A stretch of DNA of 22,516 nucleotides from Deltaproteobacteria bacterium. Its GTDB lineage: Bacteria > Desulfobacterota > Syntrophia > Syntrophales > UBA5619. Of the stretch, positions 7,467-15,961 are shown in pieces. The notes below the pieces were generated by a model that had not been told where the DNA came from, did no database searches, and saw nothing but the letters and a program-made list of their open reading frames with translations. A program made the position numbers and the translations under genes. Numbering within the stretch: position 1 is the stretch's first letter; the number at the start of each line of letters is the position of its first letter. The DNA lies in assembly GCA_023487865.1 (NCBI GenBank), contig JAMDBG010000042.1, forward strand, positions 1 through 22,516. Direction: 5' to 3'.

Positions 7467-8378
7467 CTATACGGCGCAGGGAACGGAACGTCCAGGGAGA
7501 AGCCGCAGATCGAAGCGCCTGGTGATGAGCGCATCCCTATCCAATTGCTGCAGGATGTCGCAGAGGGGCAGGAAACGGTATCCCCTTTCTTTCACCGCAT
7601 GGATAAGATGGCGGAAAGGTTCGCTCGCGAGCCCGCCTTCGACTTCGGCATGAACCGGCAGGATATGGATTCCGCCTTCGGCAAGCGCTGAGAGAATAGC
7701 CTGAGTGGCCCCTTCAATCCCCATTTCCTCGAAACAGGGGAGATCGGAAGGAATTTCGATCAGATCCGCGGCTGCATGGATAAAGGGTTTCTTGGCCCGC
7801 GTACAACTGATGTATTCGAAGCCCAGGTCATGGACAAAGGATAGGACCCGGTCGTCTATCAGCCAGGCAGGGGCGCCGAAAGCGGCAGGTTTCTTCCCCG
7901 TCAGCTTTTCAAATCCATCGATGCCGCGTTTGAACCAATCGCGAATCCAGGTTTCTGTTCGGGTCGACAGCCCATCCTGCCAGCGCCTGTGGTCCCAGGC
8001 GTGAAACTGCACCTCGTGGCCTTCTTCCACGATTTGCCGCACCAGATCGGGAAAAGAAAGGGCGATCATAGGTGAGGGGAGGAGCGTCCCATACAGGGCG
8101 GTCCGCAGGCCATAGAGACTCGCGGCGCGGGTCCGGACCATCTTTTTCAGAAACCGCGGATTCTTCAGAAGCTGAAAAACAGCCCTTCCCGAGGCATCCG
8201 GCCCGATACTCAGAAAAAAAGTCGCTGTGAGTCCCTCCTCCCTCAGCAACGTAAGGAGCCGGGGGACGCCCCTCTTCATCCCCTGATAGGTGTCCACATC
8301 GATTTTCAATCCGAGAATCTGTTTCAATTTCTCCCCAGTCGATAAGTCACCTTCACCGGTGGCGGGAGCCATCGTCAT
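7467..8378 (-). CDS. arnD: ArnD: undecaprenyl-phosphate-Ara4FN deformylase
   Basis: ArnD removes the formyl group from undecaprenyl phosphate-4-deoxy-4-formamido-L-arabinose, leaving the lipid-linked Ara4N that ArnT uses. The 303-aa protein is a NodB-type polysaccharide deacetylase. Seen: GLKIDVDTYQG (23-33) with the metal/catalytic Asp pair, FFLSIGPDASGR (55-65), the ArnD-specific RAASLYGLRTALYGT (84-98), HAWDHRRWQ (126-134) and the late PVHAEVEGG. These match E. coli ArnD block by block. The first ATG (8378) overlaps the stop of the dehydrogenase gene by 4 nt (ATGA), so I place the start there although no Shine-Dalgarno is evident; this gives about 18 extra N-terminal residues compared with E. 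coli. A second in-frame ATG lies at 8372. It is the last gene of the arn operon. Confidence 0.93.
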   Translation of the reverse strand: MTMAPATGEGDLSTGEKLKQILGLKIDVDTYQGMKRGVPRLLTLLREEGLTATFFLSIGPDASGRAVFQLLKNPRFLKKMVRTRAASLYGLRTALYGTLLPSPMIALSFPDLVRQIVEEGHEVQFHAWDHRRWQDGLSTRTETWIRDWFKRGIDGFEKLTGKKPAAFGAPAWLIDDRVLSFVHDLGFEYISCTRAKKPFIHAAADLIEIPSDLPCFEEMGIEGATQAILSALAEGGIHILPVHAEVEGGLASEPFRHLIHAVKERGYRFLPLCDILQQLDRDALITRRFDLRLLPGRSVPCAV

Positions 8379-9409
8379 TGACGGAAAGAGGGCCCGTTTT
8401 CTTCGAGAAACGAATAGAGCGTCATTCGGAGGGAATCCTCCAAACCGATCTTCGGCTCCCACCCCAGGAGCTGCCGCGCCTTTTCGATGCTCGGTTTCCG
8501 GGTGTAGATATCCTGATAGCCTTTTCCATAATAGGTCTGAGCGGGCACCTCGATGATCTCCGAATAGTGACCATCTTTTATATGATCGGGATGAGCCATG
8601 AAGAGCCGTTTCAGCAGGTCGGCCAGTTCCCTGACCGAGCACTCATTTTCCGGATTGCCGATGTTGATGATCTGGTTCTTGCAGGCATCTTTGGCGTTTT
8701 CCAGAATCTTCAGTAAAGCCCCAATGCCGTCGTCGACGTATGTGAAGCACCGCTTTTGACCGCCGCCGTCAACCAGGGAGATCGGGCGCCTCATCAGGAG
8801 TTCGGCGATGAACTGCGTCACCACCCGGGAGCTGCCCTCCTTTGCCGCATAGAGAGAATCCAGGCGGGGGCCGACCCAGTTGAAGGGGCGAAACAGGGTG
8901 AATTCGAGATGTCCCCGTGTGCCGTAAGCGTAAATAACGCGGTCCAGCAACTGTTTACAGCAGGAGTAAATCCAGCGCTCCTTCTGGATCGGTCCGACCA
9001 CCAGGTAGCTCTCATCCTCTTTGAACTCCGGATCGGGGCAGGCGCCGTAGACCTCCGAGGTGGAGGGGAACACCACCCGCTTGTTGTATTTCACGCAGTA
9101 CTTGATCACATGAAGATTCATCTCGAAATCGAGGTTATAAACACTGATGGGGTCTTCCACATACAGTTTCGGTGTGGCTATGGCCACCAGTGGCATGACG
9201 ACGTCGCACTTCTTGACGTGATACTCGATCCACTCCCGGTTGATCGCGATGTCTCCTTCAATAAAATGAAAGCGGGGATTACTGAGGGATTTTCCCAGAC
9301 GGTCGTCGGAAAGATCCATACCGTATACGCTCCAGTCGGTCTCATTGAGGATCCTTTCGGTCAGGTGATGCCCGATGAAACCATTCACCCCTAAAATTAA
9401 AATCTTCAT
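8375..9409 (-). CDS. arnA: ArnA dehydrogenase domain as a separate protein: UDP-glucuronate oxidative decarboxylase
   Basis: A 344-aa extended short-chain dehydrogenase equivalent to the C-terminal half of E. coli ArnA. It oxidises and decarboxylates UDP-glucuronate to UDP-4-keto-pentose, the substrate of ArnB. Seen: NAD-binding GVNGFIG (7-13), FPSTSEVYG (114-122) with the catalytic Ser118-Glu119 pair, YSCCK (148-152) with Tyr148 and Lys152, FRPFNWVGPRLD (173-184), and YTRKPSIEKA (302-311), whose Arg304 matches the ArnA arginine that takes part in decarboxylation. That set separates ArnA from plain UDP-xylose synthase. It starts with an ATG overlapping the formyltransferase stop by 4 nt and ends in a 4-nt overlap with arnD, so translation is likely coupled. 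Splitting from the formyltransferase is the notable feature. Confidence 0.93.
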   Translation of the reverse strand: MKILILGVNGFIGHHLTERILNETDWSVYGMDLSDDRLGKSLSNPRFHFIEGDIAINREWIEYHVKKCDVVMPLVAIATPKLYVEDPISVYNLDFEMNLHVIKYCVKYNKRVVFPSTSEVYGACPDPEFKEDESYLVVGPIQKERWIYSCCKQLLDRVIYAYGTRGHLEFTLFRPFNWVGPRLDSLYAAKEGSSRVVTQFIAELLMRRPISLVDGGGQKRCFTYVDDGIGALLKILENAKDACKNQIINIGNPENECSVRELADLLKRLFMAHPDHIKDGHYSEIIEVPAQTYYGKGYQDIYTRKPSIEKARQLLGWEPKIGLEDSLRMTLYSFLEENGPSFRQ

Positions 9410-10335
9410 GATAGAATCATTCCTTCCCTGTCTTTAAAATACCGGATCAGTCCGTCTCCTGTCATTCGTTTACCGCCAGTCTCCACATCGAGGAGACGAA
9501 TTTTCCCCCGTCCCGTCTGGACCAAAACCCGCTTTTCCTCGACCTGGACTTTTCCAGGTGAGTCCCCTGAGTCTTCCGCCCCTTTTTCATCCTGCGTCGC
9601 CCACCATATAAGCAGCTTTGAACCGTCCGGCAGCAGGCCGAACGCGCCGGGATAGGGTGCCGTCACTGCACGGATCAGGTTATAGATTCTTTCGGAGGAC
9701 CATCCCCAATCAATCCGCCCGTCTTCCGGCTTTCGGCCGCCGTAGTAACTCCCCTTGGTTATATCCTGAGGAATGCGCGGCGCCTTTCCTGCCTTCATCA
9801 GAGGAAGTACCTCGTCCAGGAGCTTACCCGCCGCATCACAGAGTTTCCCGTACAGGATGACCGCTGTATCCGTAGGCTCGATAGGAACAACCCTTTGGCC
9901 GACGATGTCGCCGGCATCGGCTTTCTTCACCATGTGGTGCAGGGTCACACCGGTACTTGTCTCTCCATTTACGAGGACCCAGTTCACCGGACAGCGCCCC
10001 CGATAGGCCGGCAGATACGATCCGTGGAGGTTGTAAGCGCCCAGGGTCGGTATGTCCAGGATCCTCTCCGTGAGCATTCGGCGATAATAGAAGGAGAAGA
10101 TCATCTCCGGTCGGAGGGCTGCGATCCTGTCGATCCACTCCGGCTGGTTCACGTCAGTCGGACAGTAGACGGGAATCGCCCGTTCGGCCGCCCACGTCTC
10201 CACTGAACCGAACCAGCAGTTTTCACTCGGATCGTCCCGGTGGGAAAAAATGCACGCAATGTGGTAATTTGCTTTTTGCAGTGCCTGGAGACCTGCAATC
10301 CCCATGTTGTGATAGGCAAAAACAACACTTTTCAA
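9406..10335 (-). CDS. arnA: ArnA formyltransferase domain as a separate protein: UDP-Ara4N N-formyltransferase
   Basis: A 309-aa protein equivalent to the N-terminal half of E. coli ArnA. It transfers a formyl group from N10-formyltetrahydrofolate to UDP-L-Ara4N. Seen: FAYHNMGIAGLQAL (6-19) and the catalytic triad in the same numbering as E. coli ArnA: Asn102 and His104 in YNLHGSYLPAYRGRCPVNW (101-119) and Asp140 in KKADAGDIVGQ (137-147). A smaller formyltransferase C-terminal domain follows from about 205 (GRIDWGWSSERIYNLIRAV). The start codon is TTG (10335), overlapping the arnC stop as TTGA, with GGAGAAGGAG just upstream inside arnC. The protein ends at residue 309 with its own stop, in a 4-nt overlap with the dehydrogenase gene, so the two ArnA activities are made as separate chains at linked rates. 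Confidence 0.93.
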   Translation of the reverse strand: MKSVVFAYHNMGIAGLQALQKANYHIACIFSHRDDPSENCWFGSVETWAAERAIPVYCPTDVNQPEWIDRIAALRPEMIFSFYYRRMLTERILDIPTLGAYNLHGSYLPAYRGRCPVNWVLVNGETSTGVTLHHMVKKADAGDIVGQRVVPIEPTDTAVILYGKLCDAAGKLLDEVLPLMKAGKAPRIPQDITKGSYYGGRKPEDGRIDWGWSSERIYNLIRAVTAPYPGAFGLLPDGSKLLIWWATQDEKGAEDSGDSPGKVQVEEKRVLVQTGRGKIRLLDVETGGKRMTGDGLIRYFKDREGMILS

Positions 10336-11330
10336 CTCTCCTTCTCCTTGAGCTGTGCGTCTCCGCCTCCTGCCTTATCACCATGGACATGTTCAATCAC
10401 GTATTCCGGTCTTTTTCGAACTTCCCGGTAGATCCTCCCGATATACTCACCGATGACTCCCAGAGCGAAAAACTGGAATCCAACAAAGGCGAAAAGGACA
10501 GCAAACAGGGTGAAAACCCCCTGTGCCGCCCAGAGTGCTCCATAGACGAGGCGGGCCACCGCGAGGACAATACCGAAACAGACACCCAGCGTCGCCATGG
10601 CGATTCCGCCATACATGATGAGTTTAATGGGAAGATCGGAAAAAGAGGCGACAAGATCAAACTGCAGGTTGATCAGTTTGCGAAGTGGGTAATTGGACTT
10701 GCCGCCATGTCTCTCCTCATGGGCAACGACGATCTCTGTTAACCTTTTCCCAAAGTGGGTGGCGAGGGCCGGGATGAAAGTGGCATGTTCATGGCAGGAA
10801 ATCATCCTTTCAACCACCTGCCGGCGGTAAGCCCGAAGCATGCACCCCCAGTCAGTCATCTGCACGCCGGTGATTTTTCTGGCAACGATATTGATGATTT
10901 TCGAAGGAATGATCCGTAAAAAAGAATCCTTCCGGCCTTTGCGGATTGTGCCCACCACATCGAATCCGCCTTCTTCCATCGTCTCGATAAGACGGGGAAT
11001 CTCTTCGGGCGGGTTCTGAAGATCCGCATCAAGGGTGACTACGATCTCCCCTCGGACAATGGAAAAACCGGCCAGAATCGCCGCATGCTGACCGTAATTT
11101 CTCGTCAGTTCAACCACTCTGACTTCCGGTAATTCTGCAAAGCCCCTCAGTATATCGAGCGAGCTGTCACGGCTGCCGTCATCGACCAGAACGACTTCAT
11201 AGGGTCTCTTCATGGCGGACATCGTCGGCAGGATCCGTTCCATCAGCATCGCCAGATTCCTCTCTTCGTTGTAAACAGGAATCACAAGGGATATCATTGG
11301 TTTAGCATTCATGGCCACTTCTTTCGTCAT
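10332..11330 (-). CDS. arnC: ArnC: undecaprenyl-phosphate Ara4FN transferase
   Basis: A family 2 glycosyltransferase (332 aa) that moves 4-formamido-arabinose from UDP to undecaprenyl phosphate on the cytoplasmic side of the inner membrane. Seen: SLVIPVYNEERNL (14-26), VVLVDDGSRD (46-55), TLDADLQNPPEEIP (99-112) with the DxD-type metal motif, and DWGCMLRAYRR in the middle. Two C-terminal membrane segments are near 240-262 and 270-295, followed by EYIGRIYREVRKRPEYV. This is the PmrF/ArnC arrangement. The stop of arnB is only 8 bp upstream. The start may be the ATG at 11330 or the one at 11312, which has slightly better purine spacing; the difference is six residues. Related GT2 enzymes (dolichol-phosphate mannose synthase, GtrB) look similar, but the operon context settles the assignment. 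Confidence 0.92.
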   Translation of the reverse strand: MTKEVAMNAKPMISLVIPVYNEERNLAMLMERILPTMSAMKRPYEVVLVDDGSRDSSLDILRGFAELPEVRVVELTRNYGQHAAILAGFSIVRGEIVVTLDADLQNPPEEIPRLIETMEEGGFDVVGTIRKGRKDSFLRIIPSKIINIVARKITGVQMTDWGCMLRAYRRQVVERMISCHEHATFIPALATHFGKRLTEIVVAHEERHGGKSNYPLRKLINLQFDLVASFSDLPIKLIMYGGIAMATLGVCFGIVLAVARLVYGALWAAQGVFTLFAVLFAFVGFQFFALGVIGEYIGRIYREVRKRPEYVIEHVHGDKAGGGDAQLKEKES

Positions 11331-11338
11331 TCGTGTTT

Positions 11339-12487
11339 CTAAGTTTTCTTTAGAATGTCCCGTACGGCATCACACACATAAGCGACATCGTCATCGGTCA
11401 TATCCGGAAAGAGTGGAAGAGAGAGGATTTTACCTGCGGCGCGTTCCGTTTCCGGCAGAGAGGTCAATCCGAAACGGTTTTTTACATATTTCAGGAGATG
11501 GCAGGCCGGGAAATGGAGACCATAGCCGATGTTGTAGTCCGAGAGTCTTTCCATGAACTCGGAACGTTCCATTGCCAGGATCTTTACCACGAAAAGATGG
11601 CGGGAGTGGGTGTGACGGTAAGGTGGATCGCCGGGAAGCTCAAGTCCATCCAGATGACCGAGACCCTTTCGATAGATATCCACCAACTCGGACCTTCGCC
11701 GGTTGAATTCCTCCAACCGATCGAGCTGCGCGATTCCCAGGGCCACCTGAATATCCGTCAGATTGTACTTGTATCCCGGCTCTTCTATATCATATTCGGG
11801 ATTTCCCCCTTTTCCGTACCGTTTCCAGGCATCACGTTCTATGCCGTGAAACCTCAAAGTCCGCAGTTTTTTTTCCAGATTATCATCGTCATGGGTGATC
11901 ATCCCACCCTCGCCCGTTGTGATATTCTTCAAGGGGTGGAATGAAAAGACGGCAATCCCTCCCAAGCCCCCGACATGCGTTCCCCGATAGTATGTACCGA
12001 CGGCATGGGCTGCGTCTTCGATGACAGTAATATGGTGACGATCGGCAATCTTCATGATTTGCATCATGTCGGCGGGGGCACCGGCAAAATGGACAGGAAT
12101 GATCGCCCTGGTTCGGGCGGTGATCGCCGCCTCGATGCTGTCCGCATTGATGTTCAGCGAATCATAATGTACGTCGACAAAGACGGGCTTGGCACCGAGG
12201 AGTGTAATCATGTTGATCGTGGAGGCAAAGGTCATCGAAGGGGTAATCACCTCGTCCCCTTCAGTGATGCCGAGGGACATGAGCACAAGATGCATCCCGG
12301 CCGTGGCGGAAACGACTGAAACTGCATGCCTGGCTCCGGTCAGGGCCTGGAACCGCTCCTCAAAGGTTTTGCACAAGGGGCCGGTTGTGATCCATTGCGA
12401 TTTCAGGCATTCGGTCACACCGGCAATCTCCGCTGTTCCAATGGACGGCCGGTTGAGCGGCAGAAAATTTTCTCTGACCTTGATCAT
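11339..12487 (-). CDS. arnB: ArnB: UDP-4-keto-pentose aminotransferase
   Basis: A 382-aa DegT/DnrJ/EryC1-family PLP aminotransferase that converts UDP-4-keto-arabinose to UDP-L-Ara4N with glutamate as donor. Seen: LPLNRPSIGTAEIAGV at the N-terminus, SATAGMHLVLMSLGI (60-74, cofactor phosphate binding), VIEDAAHAVG (155-164) with Asp158, and FSFHPLKNITTGEGG (181-195) with Lys187 as Schiff-base lysine, next to Lys188 of the Salmonella enzyme. Length and block order match ArnB closely. The ATG lies 21 bp after the arnT stop with AAAGG about ten bases upstream. Other sugar aminotransferases of this family exist, but the surrounding arn genes make this assignment safe. Confidence 0.93.
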   Translation of the reverse strand: MIKVRENFLPLNRPSIGTAEIAGVTECLKSQWITTGPLCKTFEERFQALTGARHAVSVVSATAGMHLVLMSLGITEGDEVITPSMTFASTINMITLLGAKPVFVDVHYDSLNINADSIEAAITARTRAIIPVHFAGAPADMMQIMKIADRHHITVIEDAAHAVGTYYRGTHVGGLGGIAVFSFHPLKNITTGEGGMITHDDDNLEKKLRTLRFHGIERDAWKRYGKGGNPEYDIEEPGYKYNLTDIQVALGIAQLDRLEEFNRRRSELVDIYRKGLGHLDGLELPGDPPYRHTHSRHLFVVKILAMERSEFMERLSDYNIGYGLHFPACHLLKYVKNRFGLTSLPETERAAGKILSLPLFPDMTDDDVAYVCDAVRDILKKT

Positions 12488-12508
12488 GGAAACATGCCTT
12501 TCTTTGGA

Positions 12509-14170
12509 TCACGCCAATTTTACCAGGAAATAAAAATCATTATGCCACAATATCGTAAGCGCTGGAACTTCTTTTTTAAGTCTCTCCATTTTTTCACCAC
12601 GCTCCGTAACACAATAGATACCCTTCTTTCCCTGAATTAGCCGGAAGAAGGAGGCCGACGAAAGGAAGTACCGCTCCCGTTCTTCCTGAGGGAGTTTTTC
12701 GCTACCATATCCCACCTCTCCGATGTCGTCGACTATCGGGGTTCTCATCCCTGTGTAAAAATCGATCCCATAAAGTGAGAGACCGTACTGATACAGTGTG
12801 GCGCCGGCAGGGAGATGGGTCTTGATGGCCTGTGAAAGCGGCCAGGCGGATTTATAGGGCGTAAGGTACTGAGCAACAGGAAAAGTTACGGAAACAAGGA
12901 ATAAAGAAAAAAGAAGATAAGTCATCAGGAACCAACCTCTGCCGGTCCTTGCCATGACCAGATGAGGAAGAAAAAGAATCAGAATTTGAAGGAGAAAAGG
13001 AACAACAATCCAGGGCCACCAGTTACTCAGGTCAACGCGTTGATCGTGAGGAAAAAGAGGTGCCAGGAGAATAGCCATAAACAAGAGCGCTTGCAGGATG
13101 ACTGTCGCTCTGTATCGCAATGGAACAGATGTTCTCTCTGCACTGTTCACTTTGTCCTCATATATCCGGAAGAGGTGGCCGAAGAGGAGGGCGATGGGGA
13201 GAAATACTGGTGCGATATAGGGAATGAGTTTCGATGAGGAGATCGAAAAGAAGATCAGGATCAAAGAGATCCAGACGATGAGGAAGCGCTTTTCGATATC
13301 GCTAAACAAATCCCCTGAACCTTTCCGGACATTCCGGAGCACCTCCGGCAGAAAGGCGCACCAAGGAAGGGTCCCGGCCAGGATAATCGGAACGTAGAAG
13401 TAAAATGGCTGATACCGGTTATGCATCCGGGTGGCATACCTGAGCAGGTGTTCCTGAATGAAAAAAAAGTGGAAGAAGTCCGGGTTTGCCTTCTGGACAA
13501 GGATCAGCCATGGCATTGTGATGATCAAAAAGAACAGGATGCCAACGGGTGAAAACAGGGCAAAAGTATCCCGCCATCGTCGTGAAACGATAAGCCAAGC
13601 AATGACAACACCAAAAGGGAAGACGATCCCGATCAGCCCTTTTGTCAGAAACGCCAAGGCACTGAAGGTATAAAACAGATATATTTTTATTTTACGTCTT
13701 TCCGTCGTAGCCAGATAACGAAATCCCGACCAGATCGCCATGCACACAAAAAAAGCGAGCGGCATATCGAGGATGTTGATCCGCCCGATGGCAGTGTGAT
13801 ACAGAAAAGTCGTTAGAACCGCCCCTGCATAAAGACCTGACCGGGTGTCATGGAAGAAACTTCCCATACGATAGGTCAGGATGATACAGCCCCAGGCACA
13901 GAGGGCCACAAAAAGGCGTGAAGAGAATTCATTCTCTCCGAAAATCCGAAAAGCGATTGCCGTCGCCCAGTAGGCGAGCGGTGGCTTCTCGAAATAGACC
14001 GCTTCCTTCAGGCGCGGCGTGACGTAATCGCCTGTCGCGTTCATGGCGCTGGGAATAGCGCTGTACCTTCCTTCATCTGGTTCCATCAGGGGGGTAAACG
14101 GGAGAGGAACCACATAGATCAAAAGAGGGATTAGGAAGAGAACCAGTTTTAGATGTATTTTTCTCTGCAT
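12509..14170 (-). CDS. arnT: ArnT: undecaprenyl-phosphate-alpha-L-Ara4N lipid A transferase
   Basis: A 553-aa polytopic inner-membrane glycosyltransferase (GT83, PMT-like) that transfers L-Ara4N from undecaprenyl phosphate to lipid A phosphates on the periplasmic side, lowering surface charge and giving resistance to cationic peptides and polymyxin. Seen: a first membrane segment at 8-28, the periplasmic MEPDEGRYSAIPSAM (29-43) with the conserved acidic pair, YFEKPPLAYW (59-68) with the conserved Lys, about eleven further hydrophobic segments to residue 425, and a soluble C-terminal domain. Length equals that of known ArnT. It is the first gene of the operon; the ATG has CAGGG upstream. In enterobacteria arnT lies near the operon end, so the order here is different. 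Other GT83 proteins such as RgtC-like transferases resemble it, but the complete arn set supports ArnT. Confidence 0.93.
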   Translation of the reverse strand: MQRKIHLKLVLFLIPLLIYVVPLPFTPLMEPDEGRYSAIPSAMNATGDYVTPRLKEAVYFEKPPLAYWATAIAFRIFGENEFSSRLFVALCAWGCIILTYRMGSFFHDTRSGLYAGAVLTTFLYHTAIGRINILDMPLAFFVCMAIWSGFRYLATTERRKIKIYLFYTFSALAFLTKGLIGIVFPFGVVIAWLIVSRRWRDTFALFSPVGILFFLIITMPWLILVQKANPDFFHFFFIQEHLLRYATRMHNRYQPFYFYVPIILAGTLPWCAFLPEVLRNVRKGSGDLFSDIEKRFLIVWISLILIFFSISSSKLIPYIAPVFLPIALLFGHLFRIYEDKVNSAERTSVPLRYRATVILQALLFMAILLAPLFPHDQRVDLSNWWPWIVVPFLLQILILFLPHLVMARTGRGWFLMTYLLFSLFLVSVTFPVAQYLTPYKSAWPLSQAIKTHLPAGATLYQYGLSLYGIDFYTGMRTPIVDDIGEVGYGSEKLPQEERERYFLSSASFFRLIQGKKGIYCVTERGEKMERLKKEVPALTILWHNDFYFLVKLA

Positions 14171-14641
14171 TACCCTGGCCTTAGACAGTATGAATCCACG
14201 TTTTCAGCTCGCCCTTATTTCACGAATCGACCGAATTTGTCAAACGATTAATCGTCAGGCCCTCCGGCTCTCTCTGAGTCCCCTCCTCTTTGCCTTTTTA
14301 TATCCGTTCCAGCCCACCTTGCTTGGAGGTCCGATGTCTTTTTTTGGTTAGCCTCTTTCTTGACTTACCAATCGAGATGTGCAATTTTTGCCCTAATCGT
14401 TAGCCCAACCTGGCATTAAACACGCGGAAAGGGTATTCATGATACCCCGATCGAATTGGAAAAAGTAAAAGCGATTGAATGCGTCACGGTGTACAATAGT
14501 GGGGACAGACACAAACCCACATTTGTTCCGGCCGACGCATTCCGGCCTGTGATATGAGCTGACCAGACATGGAGATCTCGCACGCCTCATCGAGCTTCTC
14601 TTGCTGATGATATGGGGCTTCGACTGCTTCTGGTTTTATGT
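14171..14641. other. Divergent intergenic region between arnT and lptF
   Basis: About 470 bp. The left part holds the predicted arn promoter. The rest has no gene I can support. I see a T7 run after a short imperfect hairpin (about 14311-14345), an isolated TTGACT (14360-14365) without a good -10, a TACAAT (14492-14497), and a GGGGACAGACAC string (14500-14511), which I recall from ends of REP-type elements. A minus-strand open frame of 65 codons (14393-14590) has no recognisable domain. No lptF promoter with both hexamers is evident. Confidence 0.45.
14214..14255 (-). promoter_or_regulatory. Predicted arn operon promoter with adjacent 12-bp palindrome
   Basis: On the minus strand there is a consensus -35 TTGACA (14238-14243), an 18-bp spacer and a -10-like AATAAG (14214-14219) preceded by an extended TGn. 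Directly upstream of the -35 lies a perfect palindrome ACGATTAATCGT (14244-14255), where an activator would bind. It does not look like the enterobacterial PmrA box, which is a direct repeat. The arnT start is 43 bp beyond the -10. Confidence 0.55.
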
Positions 14642-15961
14642 ATGCGCCGATTGATTAGCCGATATATCCTGAAGGAAATAGCCCTGCCCTTCTTCATGAT
14701 CCTCCTTGTATTGACTTTCGTCCTTCTCCTGGGGAAGATCCTCCAGGTGATCGACCTGATGATCAACAAGGGGATCCGTTTTTCCGACATCGCCCAGCTG
14801 ATCCTTCTCCTTATGCCCTCCTTCCTCATGTTCACTATCCCCATCTCGCTTTTGATTGCGATACTGATCGGAATGGGTCGTCTCTCCGGAGATAATGAGA
14901 TAACCATCCTGAAGATGTCCGGCGTGAGTCTCTACCAGTTGGCTTTTCCGGTTACCGTCGCGGCCCTGATTGCATTCTTTCTCACCGGTATGACGACACT
15001 ATTTTTAGTTCCTTACGGCAATGTCGCATCTAAAAACCTCCTCTTCAATATGGCGAAACAAAAGGCCAGCATCGGTATTCAAGAGAAGGTATTCATAGAT
15101 GATTTTCGGGGCATCCTCCTGTACGCAGAAAGTATACCGATCCACGGAGATTTCCTGGAAGGGGTCCTTGTGTCAGACACCAGGATCAGCAAAGAACCGA
15201 GCACCATCATCGCCCGGAAAGCCTATCTCATTTCAGATCCTCACACTCTGGCGATCACCCTGAGACTGGAGAATGGCACGACCCACACGGTCGACGCCGG
15301 CCTAAAAAATTACAGGATGATGGATTTCCACTTCTATGATGTCCGCTTGGAACTTGCCGAATCGCTCTTCGAAGGAAAGAAGGCCGGCATGAAATCAAGT
15401 ACGGATATGACGGTGACGGAACTCTCCGCTGTGCTGAAGAACAGGGGGATCAAGGATGAGGCACGTCGGGAGATGGAGATCGAGCTGAACAAAAAATTGA
15501 CGATTCCCCTTACCTGCCTCCTCTTTGCCCTCATTGGTCTACCGCTCGGAATCCGGGCCCATCGCTCGATCCGGTCACGGGGATTTGCAATCGGTCTGGT
15601 TGTCGTTCTGCTCTATTACCTGTTTCGACTCGGCGGAGAGGCCCTAGTCGAGACAGGACGTCTTTCACCAATCATCGGCACCTGGGCACCTAGCGGCATT
15701 TTCGCAGTCGCCGGATTACTGCTCTTTTATTTTTCTGTGCGTGAGCAACCCCTCTGGGTCCGTTCAAACACCCTTCCCCCAAAGCGTGGATTGCCTCCAG
15801 CATATTGCGACGGTACATCACCGGAAGCGGCGGCTGTCGTTCAAACCAAAGAAGATAAACATCAAGAGAGTGCAGACCTGCAGGCTGCGGATAGGAAGCG
15901 TTCCGACTCCTTGATGTTTTCACCCCGAAAAGACGGTTTTAAGGCAAAGAAAATCTCATGA
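14642..15961 (+). CDS. lptF: LptF: LPS export ABC transporter permease
   Basis: LptF is one of the two transmembrane subunits of LptB2FG, which pulls LPS out of the inner membrane and into the periplasmic bridge. The N-terminus RRLISRYILKEIALPFFMILLV and the GKILQVIDLMINKG segment are typical of the YjgP/YjgQ family. There are three N-terminal membrane segments (about 12-34, 48-75, 95-117), a periplasmic beta-jellyroll-like domain (about 125-260) and three C-terminal segments (about 280-385) with LFALIGLPLGIRAHRS. I chose the ATG at 14642, which gives a family-like N-terminus; an in-frame ATG at 14612 adds ten odd residues, and neither has a clear Shine-Dalgarno. The 439-aa protein carries a hydrophilic tail of roughly 70 residues after the last membrane segment, longer than usual. 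The stop overlaps the lptG start by 4 nt. Confidence 0.9.
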   Translation: MRRLISRYILKEIALPFFMILLVLTFVLLLGKILQVIDLMINKGIRFSDIAQLILLLMPSFLMFTIPISLLIAILIGMGRLSGDNEITILKMSGVSLYQLAFPVTVAALIAFFLTGMTTLFLVPYGNVASKNLLFNMAKQKASIGIQEKVFIDDFRGILLYAESIPIHGDFLEGVLVSDTRISKEPSTIIARKAYLISDPHTLAITLRLENGTTHTVDAGLKNYRMMDFHFYDVRLELAESLFEGKKAGMKSSTDMTVTELSAVLKNRGIKDEARREMEIELNKKLTIPLTCLLFALIGLPLGIRAHRSIRSRGFAIGLVVVLLYYLFRLGGEALVETGRLSPIIGTWAPSGIFAVAGLLLFYFSVREQPLWVRSNTLPPKRGLPPAYCDGTSPEAAAVVQTKEDKHQESADLQAADRKRSDSLMFSPRKDGFKAKKIS

